Positions 54,167 through 62,885 of a stretch of DNA of 64,000 bases are shown here, one piece after another. Made by a program: the position numbers and the translations under genes. The notes below the pieces were generated by a model. It searched no databases and was not told the origin of the DNA. It worked only from the letters and a program-made list of their open reading frames with translations. The DNA is from Pseudomonas entomophila. GTDB taxonomy: Bacteria; Pseudomonadota; Gammaproteobacteria; Pseudomonadales; Pseudomonadaceae. Location of the stretch: the NCBI RefSeq assembly GCF_023277925.1, contig NZ_CP063832.1:1397001-1461000 (forward strand), in the 5' to 3' direction. Numbering within the stretch: position 1 is the first letter of the stretch; each line of letters starts with the position of its first letter.

Positions 54167-54937
54167 TCACCAGGGCACCGACTTGCCATCCCAGGCCCAG
54201 AACGTGCCGGTCTGCAACGGCCCATGCCGGCCGACAAGTTCGAGGATACAGCTCGCGGCGAACGCGGGTGAAAACAGCTTGCCGATTGGCACGTTGCCCT
54301 GGAATGGGCGTGAAAGCCGGGTGTCGGTGGTCCCGGGGTGCAAGGCAAGGACTGTCGAGGCGGGGTTGAGTCGCTTGAGTTCGACACTGGCTGTTCGCAG
54401 CAGCTGGTTGAGCGCGGCCTTGCTGGCGCGATAGCTGTACCAGCCGCCCAGGTGGTTGTCACTGATCGACCCGACCCGTGCCGACAAGGCGGCGAAGGTC
54501 ACGGGCTGCTGACGCAAAAGCGGCAGCAAGTGCTTGAGCAGCAGGACCGGGGCGAAGCAGTTGGTGGCGAAACTCGCCTGCAATCCCGCCAGATCCAGTT
54601 GCGCCAGCGACTTCTCGGCCCGCGCCGGCGTTTCTTGCAGCACGCCAAGGGTACACAAGACCAGGTGCAACTGATCACAGCAGGCACGGGCCTGGCCTGC
54701 CAGTACCTGAAGCGCCTGTTCGTCCCGGGCGTCGCAGTCGAGGCGAACCAACCGGCGGCCATGCTCGCGGGCCAGGGCATCCAGGGCTGGGCTACGGGTT
54801 GCCCGTCGCGAGACAGCAAGCAACAGCCCGACGTCATCGCGCGCCAGCAGCTGCGAACACAGGGCAAGACCGATCCCCTGGCTGGCGCCACAGAGCAACA
54901 CGTTGGCAGGTGTGTGGAGGTTGGGGATGAGGCTCAT
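54167..54937 (-). CDS. SDR divergent from the CHI-like operon
   Basis: 256 residues from ATG 54937 (the frame is open to 55189, through the operator, which is rejected). NAD(P) motif CGASQGIG at residues 15-22; the catalytic YRASKAA near residue 165. A LitR-like box lies 61 bp upstream of the start, shared with the divergent operon. Its family is that of CsgA-type SDRs. It overlaps nothing and converges on LysR. Confidence 0.9.
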   Translation of the reverse strand: MSLIPNLHTPANVLLCGASQGIGLALCSQLLARDDVGLLLAVSRRATRSPALDALAREHGRRLVRLDCDARDEQALQVLAGQARACCDQLHLVLCTLGVLQETPARAEKSLAQLDLAGLQASFATNCFAPVLLLKHLLPLLRQQPVTFAALSARVGSISDNHLGGWYSYRASKAALNQLLRTASVELKRLNPASTVLALHPGTTDTRLSRPFQGNVPIGKLFSPAFAASCILELVGRHGPLQTGTFWAWDGKSVPW

Positions 54938-54997
54938 CGGAGAATCTACCTTGTGTCTGCAGCCAACCTTGAAATCTATACATGATTTGATTAAACC

Positions 54998-55021
54998 TGT
55001 ACAAAATTCTAGTCTTGTACA
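54998..55021. promoter_or_regulatory. LitR/CarH-like operator, third copy
   Basis: TGTACA at 54998-55003 and at 55016-55021, with a 12-nt spacer, as in the two sites at 15877-15950. It sits between the SDR (minus) and the chalcone-isomerase-like gene (plus) and can serve both. Confidence 0.7.
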
Positions 55022-55046
55022 AGTTATGGCTCTCTGCAGATTCGTC

Positions 55047-55589
55047 ATGACATTCCTTGCTCGTTGGGCCTGCCTCTGCCTGTTGCTGACGACGCTGCCA
55101 GCGGTCGTTGCGGACTGGCGTGTGGCGCTGCCAGCGGCCCACCCGCTGGGCGGTGGGGACTTCACCTGGTTCGGCCTGCGGCTGTACACCGCACGCTTGT
55201 GGGCCGAAGGCCCGCGTCATGACTGGAACCAGCCTTTCGCCCTGGAGCTGACCTACCACCGTTCCTTGTCCCGGGACACGCTGGTGCAAGCCAGCCTCGA
55301 GGAGATGCGTCGCCTGGGTGCCGACCGCGTGACGCCGCAACAACTCGAAGCCTGGGCCAAGGTGCTGCAGGAGGCGTTCGCGGATGTGCACCCAGGCATG
55401 CGCATCACGGGGGTTTACCTGCCGCAGCAGGGCTGTCGCTTCTACGTCGATGACAAGCTCAGCCGCGACATTGCCGACCCGGTCTTTGCCCAGGCGTTCT
55501 TCGCCATCTGGCTGGACCCACGGGCCCGAGACCGCCAGTTGCGCCAGCAACTGCTCGGCATGGCCGGCAAGCACCGAGGAGGCACTTGA
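55047..55589 (+). CDS. Chalcone-isomerase-like exported protein
   Basis: 180 residues from ATG 55047; an in-frame ATG at 55026 lies only 5 nt from the operator, so I preferred the later one, which begins a signal peptide (FLARWACLCLLLTTLPAVVA). The body reads LYTARLWAEGPRHDWN, LELTYHRSLSRD and CRFYVDDKLSRDI, matching CHI-like Pseudomonas proteins. It is periplasmic. First gene of a short operon with DUF3833 and DUF2256 genes; the group is often linked to photolyase/light-response loci (recalled). Confidence 0.75.
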   Translation: MTFLARWACLCLLLTTLPAVVADWRVALPAAHPLGGGDFTWFGLRLYTARLWAEGPRHDWNQPFALELTYHRSLSRDTLVQASLEEMRRLGADRVTPQQLEAWAKVLQEAFADVHPGMRITGVYLPQQGCRFYVDDKLSRDIADPVFAQAFFAIWLDPRARDRQLRQQLLGMAGKHRGGT

Positions 55590-55591
55590 AC

Positions 55592-56128
55592 ATGTACAGA
55601 GCACTGATGCTGGCGGCCTGCCTGGTATTGGGCAGTTGTGGCAATGTTGAAGTCGGGCGGTACGCCGCAGAGCAACCCCGTTTCGACCTGGCGGCCTTCT
55701 TCTCGCACCCGGTGCAGGCCTGGGGCATGTTCCAGAAACGTTCCGGAGAAGTGGTAAAGCGCTTCCACGTTCGCATCGACAGCCGTCGGGACGGCGAGCG
55801 GCTGATCCTCGACGAGCATTTTCTCTACAGCGACGGCACACGGCAGCGGCGCACCTGGACGCTGGTGCCGGACGGTCCCGGCCACTGGCGCGGCACCGCC
55901 GGGGATGTGATCGGCGAGGCTCGCGGCGAAGTGGCCGGCAATGCATTGCGCTGGCGCTACCAGTTGGATCTGCCCGTGGACGGGCGGCACTGGCAGGTGG
56001 ATCTGGACGACTGGATGTACCTGATGGATGACGACACCCTGATCAACCGCTCGAAGATGAGCAAGCTGGGGGTGGAGATTGGCCAGATCACCCTGTTCTT
56101 CCGCCGGTTGCCGGAGCGGGCGCGATGA
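55592..56128 (+). CDS. DUF3833 lipoprotein
   Basis: 178 residues from ATG 55592, with GAGGAGGC upstream; the previous stop is 2 nt away. Signal peptide with lipobox LGSC ([13 protein letters not shown]). DUF3833 blocks are present: [29 protein letters not shown] and [15 protein letters not shown]. Likely outer-membrane-anchored; a lipid-binding or lipocalin-like role is suspected but unproven. Its stop overlaps the DUF2256 start. Confidence 0.85.
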   Translation: MYRALMLAACLVLGSCGNVEVGRYAAEQPRFDLAAFFSHPVQAWGMFQKRSGEVVKRFHVRIDSRRDGERLILDEHFLYSDGTRQRRTWTLVPDGPGHWRGTAGDVIGEARGEVAGNALRWRYQLDLPVDGRHWQVDLDDWMYLMDDDTLINRSKMSKLGVEIGQITLFFRRLPERAR

Positions 56129-56286
56129 GCCGGAACCCACCTGCCGAACGGAGCAAGATCTGCACGGTATGTGGCCGGCCGTTCACTTGGCGTAAGCGTT
56201 GGGCGCGGTGCTGGGAGGAGGTGAAGTATTGTTCACAGCGCTGTCGCCGCTCGGCGCCACGGCGCAGGACACAGGAGCAAGGGTAG
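56125..56286 (+). CDS. DUF2256 small zinc-binding-type protein
   Basis: 53 residues, ATG overlapping the DUF3833 stop (ATGA), so translation is coupled. The motif [16 protein letters not shown] with [13 protein letters not shown] supplies four Cys at 13, 16, 36 and 40, a zinc-ribbon-like set. DUF2256 proteins are short and are often near cryptochrome/photolyase genes (recalled). The C-terminus is Arg-rich (RRRTQEQG). It closes the operon. Confidence 0.88.
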   Translation: MSRNPPAERSKICTVCGRPFTWRKRWARCWEEVKYCSQRCRRSAPRRRTQEQG

Positions 56287-56488
56287 GGCGGCCGCGAGAC
56301 CAGATGCTGCGCCGCCCGGATGCTTCAACCTCGGGACGCGCCCCTAACGCAAGCGTGATCGCCACCGAGATGAAGAAGTCGGGCAGGGGGCATGGCGGGC
56401 GATTGCGGTGTGCCTGATGCATCTTGTCATTTGCAATGGCTTAGGGCAGGGTCGATGCCATGGACATCTCTGCCAAAGGAGCCACACC

Positions 56489-57622
56489 ATGTCAAAGATT
56501 TATCCCGGTATCGATCCCGAGGGGCTGGTCGAGTATTCGGTGGTCTACACCGACCGCTCGCTCAACCACATGTCCCAGTCGTTTCAAGGTGTGATGAAGA
56601 ACATTTCAACGACCCTGAAGCAGGTCTACAACGCCGAGGCTGTTGCGGTGATCCCGGGCAGTGGCACTTTCGGCATGGAAGCGGTTGCACGGCAGTTTGC
56701 TTCCGGCCAGCAATGCCTGGTGATACGCAACGGCTGGTTCAGTTATCGCTGGAGCCAGATTCTTGAGATGGGCAACATTCCAGCGGCCACAACGGTGCTA
56801 AAAGCCCGGCCGGTTGAAACGGGGCGCCAGGCAGCCTACGCCCCGCCTCCTCTGGACGAAGTGTTGGCAGCCATTGAGTCGCAGAAACCGCAGATTGTCT
56901 TCGCCCCCCATGTTGAAACGTCATCGGGGATCATCCTGCCCGATGAGTACCTGCGGGCTGTGGGCGATGCCGTGCATGCGGTGGGTGGCCTGTTCGTGCT
57001 GGATTGCATCGCCTCAGGCGCGATTTGGGTTGATATGCACAAATGCGCAATCGACTTGCTGATCAGCGCACCGCAGAAAGGCTGGAGCGCCTCACCTTGC
57101 TGCGCCCTGGTGATGCTCAGCGCTTTGGCCCTTGAGCGCATCGAATCGACGCAAAGCACCAGCTTCGCCTGCGACTTGAAGAAGTGGCTTCAGATCATGC
57201 AGGCCTATGAGCAGGGGGGCCATGCCTACCATGCGACCATGCCCAGCGATTCCCTCGCGCGATTCAACGACGTGATGAACGAGACACAAGCCTACGGTTT
57301 CGACAAGGTCTGCGACGAACAACAGGCCCTGGGTGATCGGGTGCGCGCAATGATGGCCCGCAAAGGTATCAAGAGCGTGGCCGCAGCAGGTTTTCAGGCC
57401 CCAGGCGTGGTGGTGAGCTACACCGATGATGCCGACATCAGGAGTGGTAAGAAGTTTGCCAACCACGGCCTGCAGATTGCCGCAGGCGTGCCGTTGCAGT
57501 GCGACGAGCCAGCCGACTTCCAGACCTTCCGCATCGGCTTGTTCGGGCTCGAAAAGCTGCACAATATCGAGCGCACGGTCAGCACCCTCGAGCAGACACT
57601 GGACGAGGTGATGGTTAACTGA
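56489..57622 (+). CDS. Class-V PLP aminotransferase (alanine-glyoxylate-type)
   Basis: 377 residues from ATG 56489, with AAAGGA upstream. PLP pocket residues include SGTFGMEA near residue 58, the D-x-x-x segment FVLDCIASGA near 170, and the Schiff-base Lys in ISAPQKGWSASP near residue 196. Fits class-V enzymes such as serine/alanine-glyoxylate or 2-aminoethylphosphonate transaminases. It stands alone; the context gives no pathway. Confidence 0.88.
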   Translation: MSKIYPGIDPEGLVEYSVVYTDRSLNHMSQSFQGVMKNISTTLKQVYNAEAVAVIPGSGTFGMEAVARQFASGQQCLVIRNGWFSYRWSQILEMGNIPAATTVLKARPVETGRQAAYAPPPLDEVLAAIESQKPQIVFAPHVETSSGIILPDEYLRAVGDAVHAVGGLFVLDCIASGAIWVDMHKCAIDLLISAPQKGWSASPCCALVMLSALALERIESTQSTSFACDLKKWLQIMQAYEQGGHAYHATMPSDSLARFNDVMNETQAYGFDKVCDEQQALGDRVRAMMARKGIKSVAAAGFQAPGVVVSYTDDADIRSGKKFANHGLQIAAGVPLQCDEPADFQTFRIGLFGLEKLHNIERTVSTLEQTLDEVMVN

Positions 57623-57644
57623 ACGCTCGGTGGGAGAACTTGCA

Positions 57645-57851
57645 ATGACGACAAACGATGCAAGGTCCCGATTCGAAGTAACGCTTCTTCGCCCGGCAAC
57701 GCCCGGTAGTGATGGATCGTGGGCGTTCGCAGTACTTCCAAGGGACATGAGTGAGCGGCTTCCGAGGCGGGGAAGGACGACAGTTGGAGGTGTGCGCCCG
57801 AGGCAGAACATTAACCCTGGCCTGGCAAACTGCGCAGCAGGGTATCTTTAG
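57645..57851 (+). pseudogene. Truncated DUF1905 protein gene
   Basis: ATG 57645 has GGGAG upstream, so initiation looks real. Residues 1-48 read like DUF1905 (RFEVTLLRPATPG, WAFAVLPRDMSERLPRRGRT), but the expected ING-containing half is replaced by an unrelated tail (RQNINPGLANCAAGYL) and stop. Probably a broken gene of 68 codons; a genuine short form cannot be excluded. About 120 bp of promoter-like sequence follow before the next operon. Confidence 0.5.
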
Positions 57852-57969
57852 CGCACCGCAACAGTCCGCGGCGGCTGGCGCAGATGCGCTTGCCCAACCG
57901 CGCTGACTTCAGATTCCATTCAGATTCGCGCCTGATAATTCCCCCGTCGAGCCCAATTGGGGGAGTTTC

Positions 57970-58647
57970 ATGAGCCAGATTCAATGGAGCAGCCTGCTCC
58001 CATTAGCGATCGGTAGCCATACCGACCATCATGCGCACCTGTCGCTCCACCGGGCAGGAGATGCCTCCCGCGCAGACCTGGAGCACTTCATCCACCAGCG
58101 CTTCGCCACGGCGCACCATGCCGATGTGCAACATTACCTGCCGGAACTGCTGGCGTTGCATGACAGCCGCGGGCGCCTGGTCGCGGCGGCCGGTGTACGT
58201 CTGGCGAATGATGGCCCGCTGTTCCTCGAGCGTTATCTGGACCAGCCGCTTGAAACGCAAGTGTCCCGTATAGCCGGCACCAACCTTGAGCGTACCGGCA
58301 TGGTCGAGGTCGGCAACCTGGCATCACTCAGCGCGGGTAGCGCACGCGTCATGATCATCGCCGTCACCTGGTTGCTGGCTGCGCGTGGCCTGCAATGGGT
58401 AGCGTTTACCGGGGCCGCGACATTGATCAACAGCTTCCAGCGGCTGGGGCTGGTGCCCACGGTACTGGCGCCGGCCAACCCCGAGTGCCTTCAAGGCCAA
58501 GTTGATCAATGGGGGACTTACTACGACCAGCGTCCCCAGGTGTATGCCGGCAACATCGGTTACGGCTTCGACGCCCTGGCCCAGGCGGGCGTGTTCCAGC
58601 GGCTGGGCTTTCCTGCGCTTGTCGAGGAGACCGGACATGCCGCGTGA
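57970..58647 (+). CDS. Thermostable-hemolysin-family protein
   Basis: 225 residues, ATG 57970 preceded by GGGGGAG. T_hemolysin-type blocks: FIHQRFATAHHADVQHYLPE, then VAAAGVRLANDGPLFLERYL, then MVEVGNLASLSAGSARVMII. I believe Pfam groups this family with N-acyltransferases, whose fold resembles autoinducer synthases; hemolytic activity is the historical name only. It leads a six- to seven-gene operon. The start of the AMP-ligase lies inside its 3' end. Product unknown, but an acyl transferase function would fit an AMP-ligase partner. Confidence 0.85.
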   Translation: MSQIQWSSLLPLAIGSHTDHHAHLSLHRAGDASRADLEHFIHQRFATAHHADVQHYLPELLALHDSRGRLVAAAGVRLANDGPLFLERYLDQPLETQVSRIAGTNLERTGMVEVGNLASLSAGSARVMIIAVTWLLAARGLQWVAFTGAATLINSFQRLGLVPTVLAPANPECLQGQVDQWGTYYDQRPQVYAGNIGYGFDALAQAGVFQRLGFPALVEETGHAA

Positions 58648-60100
58648 ACTGGATCGTTTCCATGAGCGGTTGTCAGCGTATGCCCGTGATCATGCCGAAG
58701 CAGTGGCGGTGCAGGGGCAGACTCGACGCTACACCTATCAGCAATTGCTCGGTGAGGTAGGCCTGCGAGCCCATGCCCTGCGTCGGCAACCGACAGGTAC
58801 ATTGGTACTGGCCCTGGACAACGGCCCTGAGCTCCTGTTCTGGGATTTGGCCGCCTTGTTCGCTGAACGCCCCTGCGTGATCGTGCCGTCGTTCTTCAGT
58901 GCGGCGCAGTTCGACCACTGCATCGCCCAGAGCGGCGCATCAACCGTGCTGTGCGCAGCGCAATGGGCGCTGCTGCTGGCGCGGGAGGGCTTTGCCCAGC
59001 AAGGTGAGTTCTGGGTGCGCGCGAGGTCGACAGGCGCCGAATTGCCTGCTGGCACGGCCAAGATCACCTACACCTCTGGCAGCACCGCCAGCCCCAAGGG
59101 CGTGTGCCTGAGTGCTGAGGCCATGCTGCGTGTGGCACGTGAACTGGAGGCCGCCAGCCGGCCAAGCGAACCACAGCAGTATCTGGCTGTGCTGCCTTTG
59201 GGCGTATTGCTGGAGAACCTCGGTGTCTATGCCGCGCTGATGGCGGGTGCCTGCGTACAGCTTTATCCGCAGCAACAGTTGGGCATGGGCGGCGCAAGCC
59301 AGGTGGACTTCAAGCGCCTGTTGGGCGCCATTGCCCTCAGCGGTGCGCAGAGCCTGATTCTTGTGCCGCAGTTGCTGATGGGGCTGGTCACGGCCATTGA
59401 ACGCGGGCTGATGCGCGTTGGCCCGTTGCGTTTCGTGGCGGTGGGCGGTGCCCGGGTATCACCAAGCCTGCTGGCACGGGCCGAGGCGGTCGGTTTACCT
59501 GTGTTCGAAGGCTACGGTCTGTCCGAATGTGCTTCGGTGGTGGCGCTGAACCGCCCGGGGGCCGTTCGCCCTGGCAGCGTCGGCAAGCCATTGCCCCATG
59601 TGCAAGTGCGCATAGCCGAGGATGGCGAGGTGCTGGTGGCCGGCTCGATATTGCTTGGCTACCTGGAGGACGCTCCTGTTACCCAGCAGTGGTGGGCGAC
59701 GGGCGATCTCGGTCACCTCGACGAGGAGGGCTACCTGTACCTTGACGGTCGCAAAAAGCACCAGTTCATCACCAGCTTCGGGCGCAACGTCAACCCGGAG
59801 TGGGTAGAAGCCGAGCTCAGCCAGAGTGGTGTCATCGCCCAGGCGTTCGTGCATGGCGAAGCCTTGCCAGGCAACCTGGCATTGCTCTGGCCATTAGATC
59901 CCAGCGCCAGCGATGAGGCTATCGATCAGGCCGTGCAGCACTGCAACGCTCAACTGCCTGATTACGCCCGGGTGTACGCCTGGCGCCGGTTACCGACCCC
60001 CCTGAACCCTCTGGACGGAACCCTGACTGCCAATGGACGCCCGCGGCGCGAGGCGATCCTGCAGCGCTACCACTCCCTGTTATCCGACATCTCGTTGTGA
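58637..60100 (+). CDS. AMP-dependent acyl/aryl-ligase-like protein, altered A10 Lys
   Basis: 487 residues from ATG 58637 (GAGGAGACC upstream). P-loop A3 ITYTSGSTASPKG near 145; A7 region TGDLGHLDEEGYLYL; the A10 motif reads TANGRPRR, with R468 where ligases have the catalytic Lys. That Lys makes adenylation efficient, so activity may be reduced, altered or carried by another Lys. No carrier domain is attached. Expected to activate a carboxylic acid for the neighbouring enzymes. Short for the class (500-550 residues). Confidence 0.85.
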   Translation: MPRELDRFHERLSAYARDHAEAVAVQGQTRRYTYQQLLGEVGLRAHALRRQPTGTLVLALDNGPELLFWDLAALFAERPCVIVPSFFSAAQFDHCIAQSGASTVLCAAQWALLLAREGFAQQGEFWVRARSTGAELPAGTAKITYTSGSTASPKGVCLSAEAMLRVARELEAASRPSEPQQYLAVLPLGVLLENLGVYAALMAGACVQLYPQQQLGMGGASQVDFKRLLGAIALSGAQSLILVPQLLMGLVTAIERGLMRVGPLRFVAVGGARVSPSLLARAEAVGLPVFEGYGLSECASVVALNRPGAVRPGSVGKPLPHVQVRIAEDGEVLVAGSILLGYLEDAPVTQQWWATGDLGHLDEEGYLYLDGRKKHQFITSFGRNVNPEWVEAELSQSGVIAQAFVHGEALPGNLALLWPLDPSASDEAIDQAVQHCNAQLPDYARVYAWRRLPTPLNPLDGTLTANGRPRREAILQRYHSLLSDISL

Positions 60101-60108
60101 GGTTAACC

Positions 60109-60789
60109 ATGTCCTTTTTCGACACCCTGCAAACACAAACGGCCCAAGAGCGTCAGGCGTTGTTCGCCGTACCCGTGATCCGTGAGGCCTTGGCCGGCCA
60201 GGTCAGCCTGGACAGTTACGTAGCCTTCCTGACACAGGCCTACCACCATGTCCGCCACACGGTGCCGCTGATGATGGCCTGTGGCGCGCGTTTGCCGTCG
60301 CGGCTGGAGTGGCTGCGCGGCGCGGTGTGCGAGTACATCGATGAGGAGTACGGCCACGAGCAGTGGATCCTCAACGACATCAACGCCTGCGGTGGTGACT
60401 GGGAGGCGGTACGTGATGGTCGGCCGGCGCGGTCGATCGAGCTGATGGTCTCCTACCTCTACGACCTGATCGCCCGTGGCAACCCGGTCGGGCTCTTCGG
60501 CATGGTCAACGTGCTCGAAGGCACCAGCATCGCCCTGGCCACTCAAGCGGCGGGCACGATCAAAACCGCACTGAACCTGCCTGACAAGGCGTTCAGCTAC
60601 CTGAGCTCCCATGGGGCGCTGGACCAGGACCACATGGTGACCTACAAGCAACTGATGGACCGCCTCGATGATGCCGCAGACCAGCAGGCTGTCATCCATG
60701 CGGCGAAGGTCGTCTACCACTTGTACACCGAGATGTTCCAAGGCTTGCCGCGCGCGGGGCAGGATGAGGTGCGCCATGCGCTTGCCTGA
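60109..60789 (+). CDS. Iron-containing redox / TenA-PqqC-like (HDO-fold) enzyme
   Basis: 226 residues from ATG 60109 (GAGG upstream). Candidate metal ligands: YHHVRHT, EYIDEEYGHEQWILND, LEGTS and HGALDQDH. The pattern fits haeme-oxygenase-like diiron oxidases (HDO) of the thiaminase-II fold, which cleave or oxidise acyl or amino acid substrates. With an AMP-ligase and SDR beside it, an oxidative step on an activated acid is plausible. The SDR start lies inside its end. Confidence 0.85.
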   Translation: MSFFDTLQTQTAQERQALFAVPVIREALAGQVSLDSYVAFLTQAYHHVRHTVPLMMACGARLPSRLEWLRGAVCEYIDEEYGHEQWILNDINACGGDWEAVRDGRPARSIELMVSYLYDLIARGNPVGLFGMVNVLEGTSIALATQAAGTIKTALNLPDKAFSYLSSHGALDQDHMVTYKQLMDRLDDAADQQAVIHAAKVVYHLYTEMFQGLPRAGQDEVRHALA

Positions 60790-61582
60790 GTCTGTGGTGA
60801 TCCTCACCGGCGCCAGTGGGGGCATTGGCCTGGAGCTGGCCGAGCAGTTGTGCGCCGCCGGCGCCCAGGTGCTGGCCGTCAGTCGGCATATGGGGAAACT
60901 GGCAGGCCTGATGAATCGCTACCCGGATCGTCTACGTTGGCAAGAGGCAGACCTGCGCAGCCAGGTGGGGCGCGAACGCGTGGTCGATCGAGCTCGCGAG
61001 ATGGCCGCTGTCAACGTGCTGATCAATGCGGCCGGCGTCAATCGCTTCGCCTTGCTCGATCAATTGGACGAGCACGCGCTCGACGAGCTGCTGGACATCA
61101 ACCTGAAGGCCCCCTTGCAACTGACACGCGCCTGCCTGCCGCTGCTGCGTGCTCAGCCCAAGGCACTGGTGGTCAATGTTGGCTCCACCTATGGCTCGAT
61201 CGGCTACCCCGGCTACGCCACCTACTGTGCCAGCAAGTTCGCCCTGCGTGGCTTCTCCGAGGCGCTGCGGCGCGAGCTGGCCGACACCACGGTAAATGTC
61301 TTGTATGCCGCCCCCCGGGCGACCCGTACCGGCATGAACAGCAGCGCTGCGACTGCGCTCAATCAAGCGCTTAAAGTCGGTATGGATGACCCGGCGGATG
61401 TCGCCCGTGCAGTGCTCGAGGCCGTGAAGTCCGAGCGCAGCGAGCTTTATCTCGGGTGGCCGGAGAAGCTCTTCGTGCGTATCAACAGTATGTTGCCGGG
61501 CGTGGTCGATCGCGCGCTGCGCAAGCAACTGCCTGTCATTCGCCGCTACATCGGTAGCCACTCCAAGGAGTCGATCAAATGA
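60776..61582 (+). CDS. SDR in hemolysin-family operon
   Basis: 268 residues, ATG overlapping the previous gene. TGASGGIG at 11-18, NAG-like INAAGVN around 83, S in VGSTYGS and YCASK near 150-165. A long C-terminal segment (EKLFVRINSMLPGVVDRALR) resembles membrane-associated SDRs that reduce acyl aldehydes or ketones. Its stop overlaps the TPR gene. Confidence 0.9.
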   Translation: MRLPESVVILTGASGGIGLELAEQLCAAGAQVLAVSRHMGKLAGLMNRYPDRLRWQEADLRSQVGRERVVDRAREMAAVNVLINAAGVNRFALLDQLDEHALDELLDINLKAPLQLTRACLPLLRAQPKALVVNVGSTYGSIGYPGYATYCASKFALRGFSEALRRELADTTVNVLYAAPRATRTGMNSSAATALNQALKVGMDDPADVARAVLEAVKSERSELYLGWPEKLFVRINSMLPGVVDRALRKQLPVIRRYIGSHSKESIK

Positions 61583-62220
61583 AGCGCCTGCTCATTACCG
61601 GCTTGCTGGCATTCGCCCCCTTCACCTGGGCGTTGGACCAAACAGGCACGCAGCACCTAAGCGACCTGCAGCAGCGCTGGGCGCAGATCCAGTACCAGAT
61701 GCCCAAGGATAAACGTGCCGAGGCATTTGAAAGACTGTCCGGCGATGCGGCGGCCTTTGTTCGCCAGTACCCCGGCACACCCGAGCCGTTGATCTGGGAG
61801 GGCATCATCAACAGCAGTTGGGCGGGGGCCACCGGTGGCCTTGGGGCACTGGGCAAGGTCAAGGCGGCGAAGGCTAGCCTGGAGCAGGCCATGACACTGG
61901 ACCCCAACGCCTTGCAGGGCTCGGCTTATACCAGCCTGGGCACGCTGTACGATCAAGTGCCCGGCTGGCCGATTGGTTTCGGTGATACTGAGATGGCCGA
62001 CAAGATGCTGCGCAAGGCCCTGCAGATCAACCCCAACGGTATCGACAGCAACTATTTCTGGGCTGATCATCTGTACCGGCAAAAGCGCTACCCGGAGGCT
62101 GAGGCAGCCCTGCGCAAAGCCCTGCAAGCACCGCCCCGGCCAGGGCGTGAGCTGGCAGACCAGGGCCGGCGTGCCGATATCGATGCTTTACTCAAGGCGA
62201 TCAAGGACAAACAGGACTGA
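61579..62220 (+). CDS. Exported TPR-repeat protein
   Basis: 213 residues. A signal peptide (KRLLITGLLAFAPFTWA) is followed by TPR-like units (AKASLEQAMTLDPNALQGSA and ADKMLRKALQINPNG). ATG overlaps the SDR stop (ATGA). Periplasmic protein-protein interaction is expected. Often found beside this operon type; role unknown. Confidence 0.85.
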   Translation: MKRLLITGLLAFAPFTWALDQTGTQHLSDLQQRWAQIQYQMPKDKRAEAFERLSGDAAAFVRQYPGTPEPLIWEGIINSSWAGATGGLGALGKVKAAKASLEQAMTLDPNALQGSAYTSLGTLYDQVPGWPIGFGDTEMADKMLRKALQINPNGIDSNYFWADHLYRQKRYPEAEAALRKALQAPPRPGRELADQGRRADIDALLKAIKDKQD

Positions 62221-62222
62221 AC

Positions 62223-62885
62223 ATGCGGCTGCTGCTGGTTGAAGACGACATCGCACTGGGTGAAGGGATCCATGACGGCTTGCGCCAGGAGGGCTACACC
62301 CTCGATTGGCTACGCGACGGTGTCAGTGGCCTGCATGCCCTGCAGCATGAGACCTTCGATCTGGTGATTCTCGACCTTGGATTGCCCCGCATGGACGGCA
62401 TCGAACTACTACGGCGTGTACGCGCCGGCGGCGACAGCCTGCCGGTGCTGATTTTAACCGCACGGGATGCGCTGGACGACCGCATCAGCGGCCTCGATGC
62501 CGGCGCCGACGATTACTTGGTGAAGCCCTTCGATCTCAACGAGCTGAAGGCACGCTTGCGCGCCTTGCTGCGGCGTAGCGCGGGTCGCGCCAAGCTGCTG
62601 ATCGAACATGCGGGGATCAGTCTCGACCCGGCTACCCAGCAAGTGCACTACAACGGCGTGGAGGTCGTGCTGACCCCGAAGGAATACAGGCTGTTGCATG
62701 AGTTGTTGGCGCAACCCGGCAAGGTATTCACCCGTGAGCGCCTGACCCAGCTGCTGTATGGCTGGGACGAAGAGCCCGAGAGCAATACGCTGGAGGTAAA
62801 CATCTATCACCTGCGCAAGAAGCTGTTCAACGGTTTGATTCGCACGGTGCGCGGCATTGGCTACCTGGTCGAGGCCAAGGCATGA
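62223..62885 (+). CDS. OmpR-family response regulator
   Basis: 220 residues. Receiver: acidic VEDD at 6-9, phospho-Asp in LVILDLGLPRMDG, and Lys in VKPFDLNE. The C-terminal DNA-binding part ends in RGIGYLVEAKA, typical of QseB/PmrA-like members. Start 2 nt after the TPR stop, stop overlaps the kinase start. Confidence 0.94.
   Translation: MRLLLVEDDIALGEGIHDGLRQEGYTLDWLRDGVSGLHALQHETFDLVILDLGLPRMDGIELLRRVRAGGDSLPVLILTARDALDDRISGLDAGADDYLVKPFDLNELKARLRALLRRSAGRAKLLIEHAGISLDPATQQVHYNGVEVVLTPKEYRLLHELLAQPGKVFTRERLTQLLYGWDEEPESNTLEVNIYHLRKKLFNGLIRTVRGIGYLVEAKA

Noticed and set aside
56183..56422. Minus-strand 79-codon frame opposite DUF2256
   Set aside because: Antisense to a small but well-marked zinc-type gene; no features of its own.
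57852..57969. Out-of-frame continuation of the DUF1905 fragment
   Set aside because: A frame reads TLAWQTAQQGIFS and onward but has no start and no recognised family.
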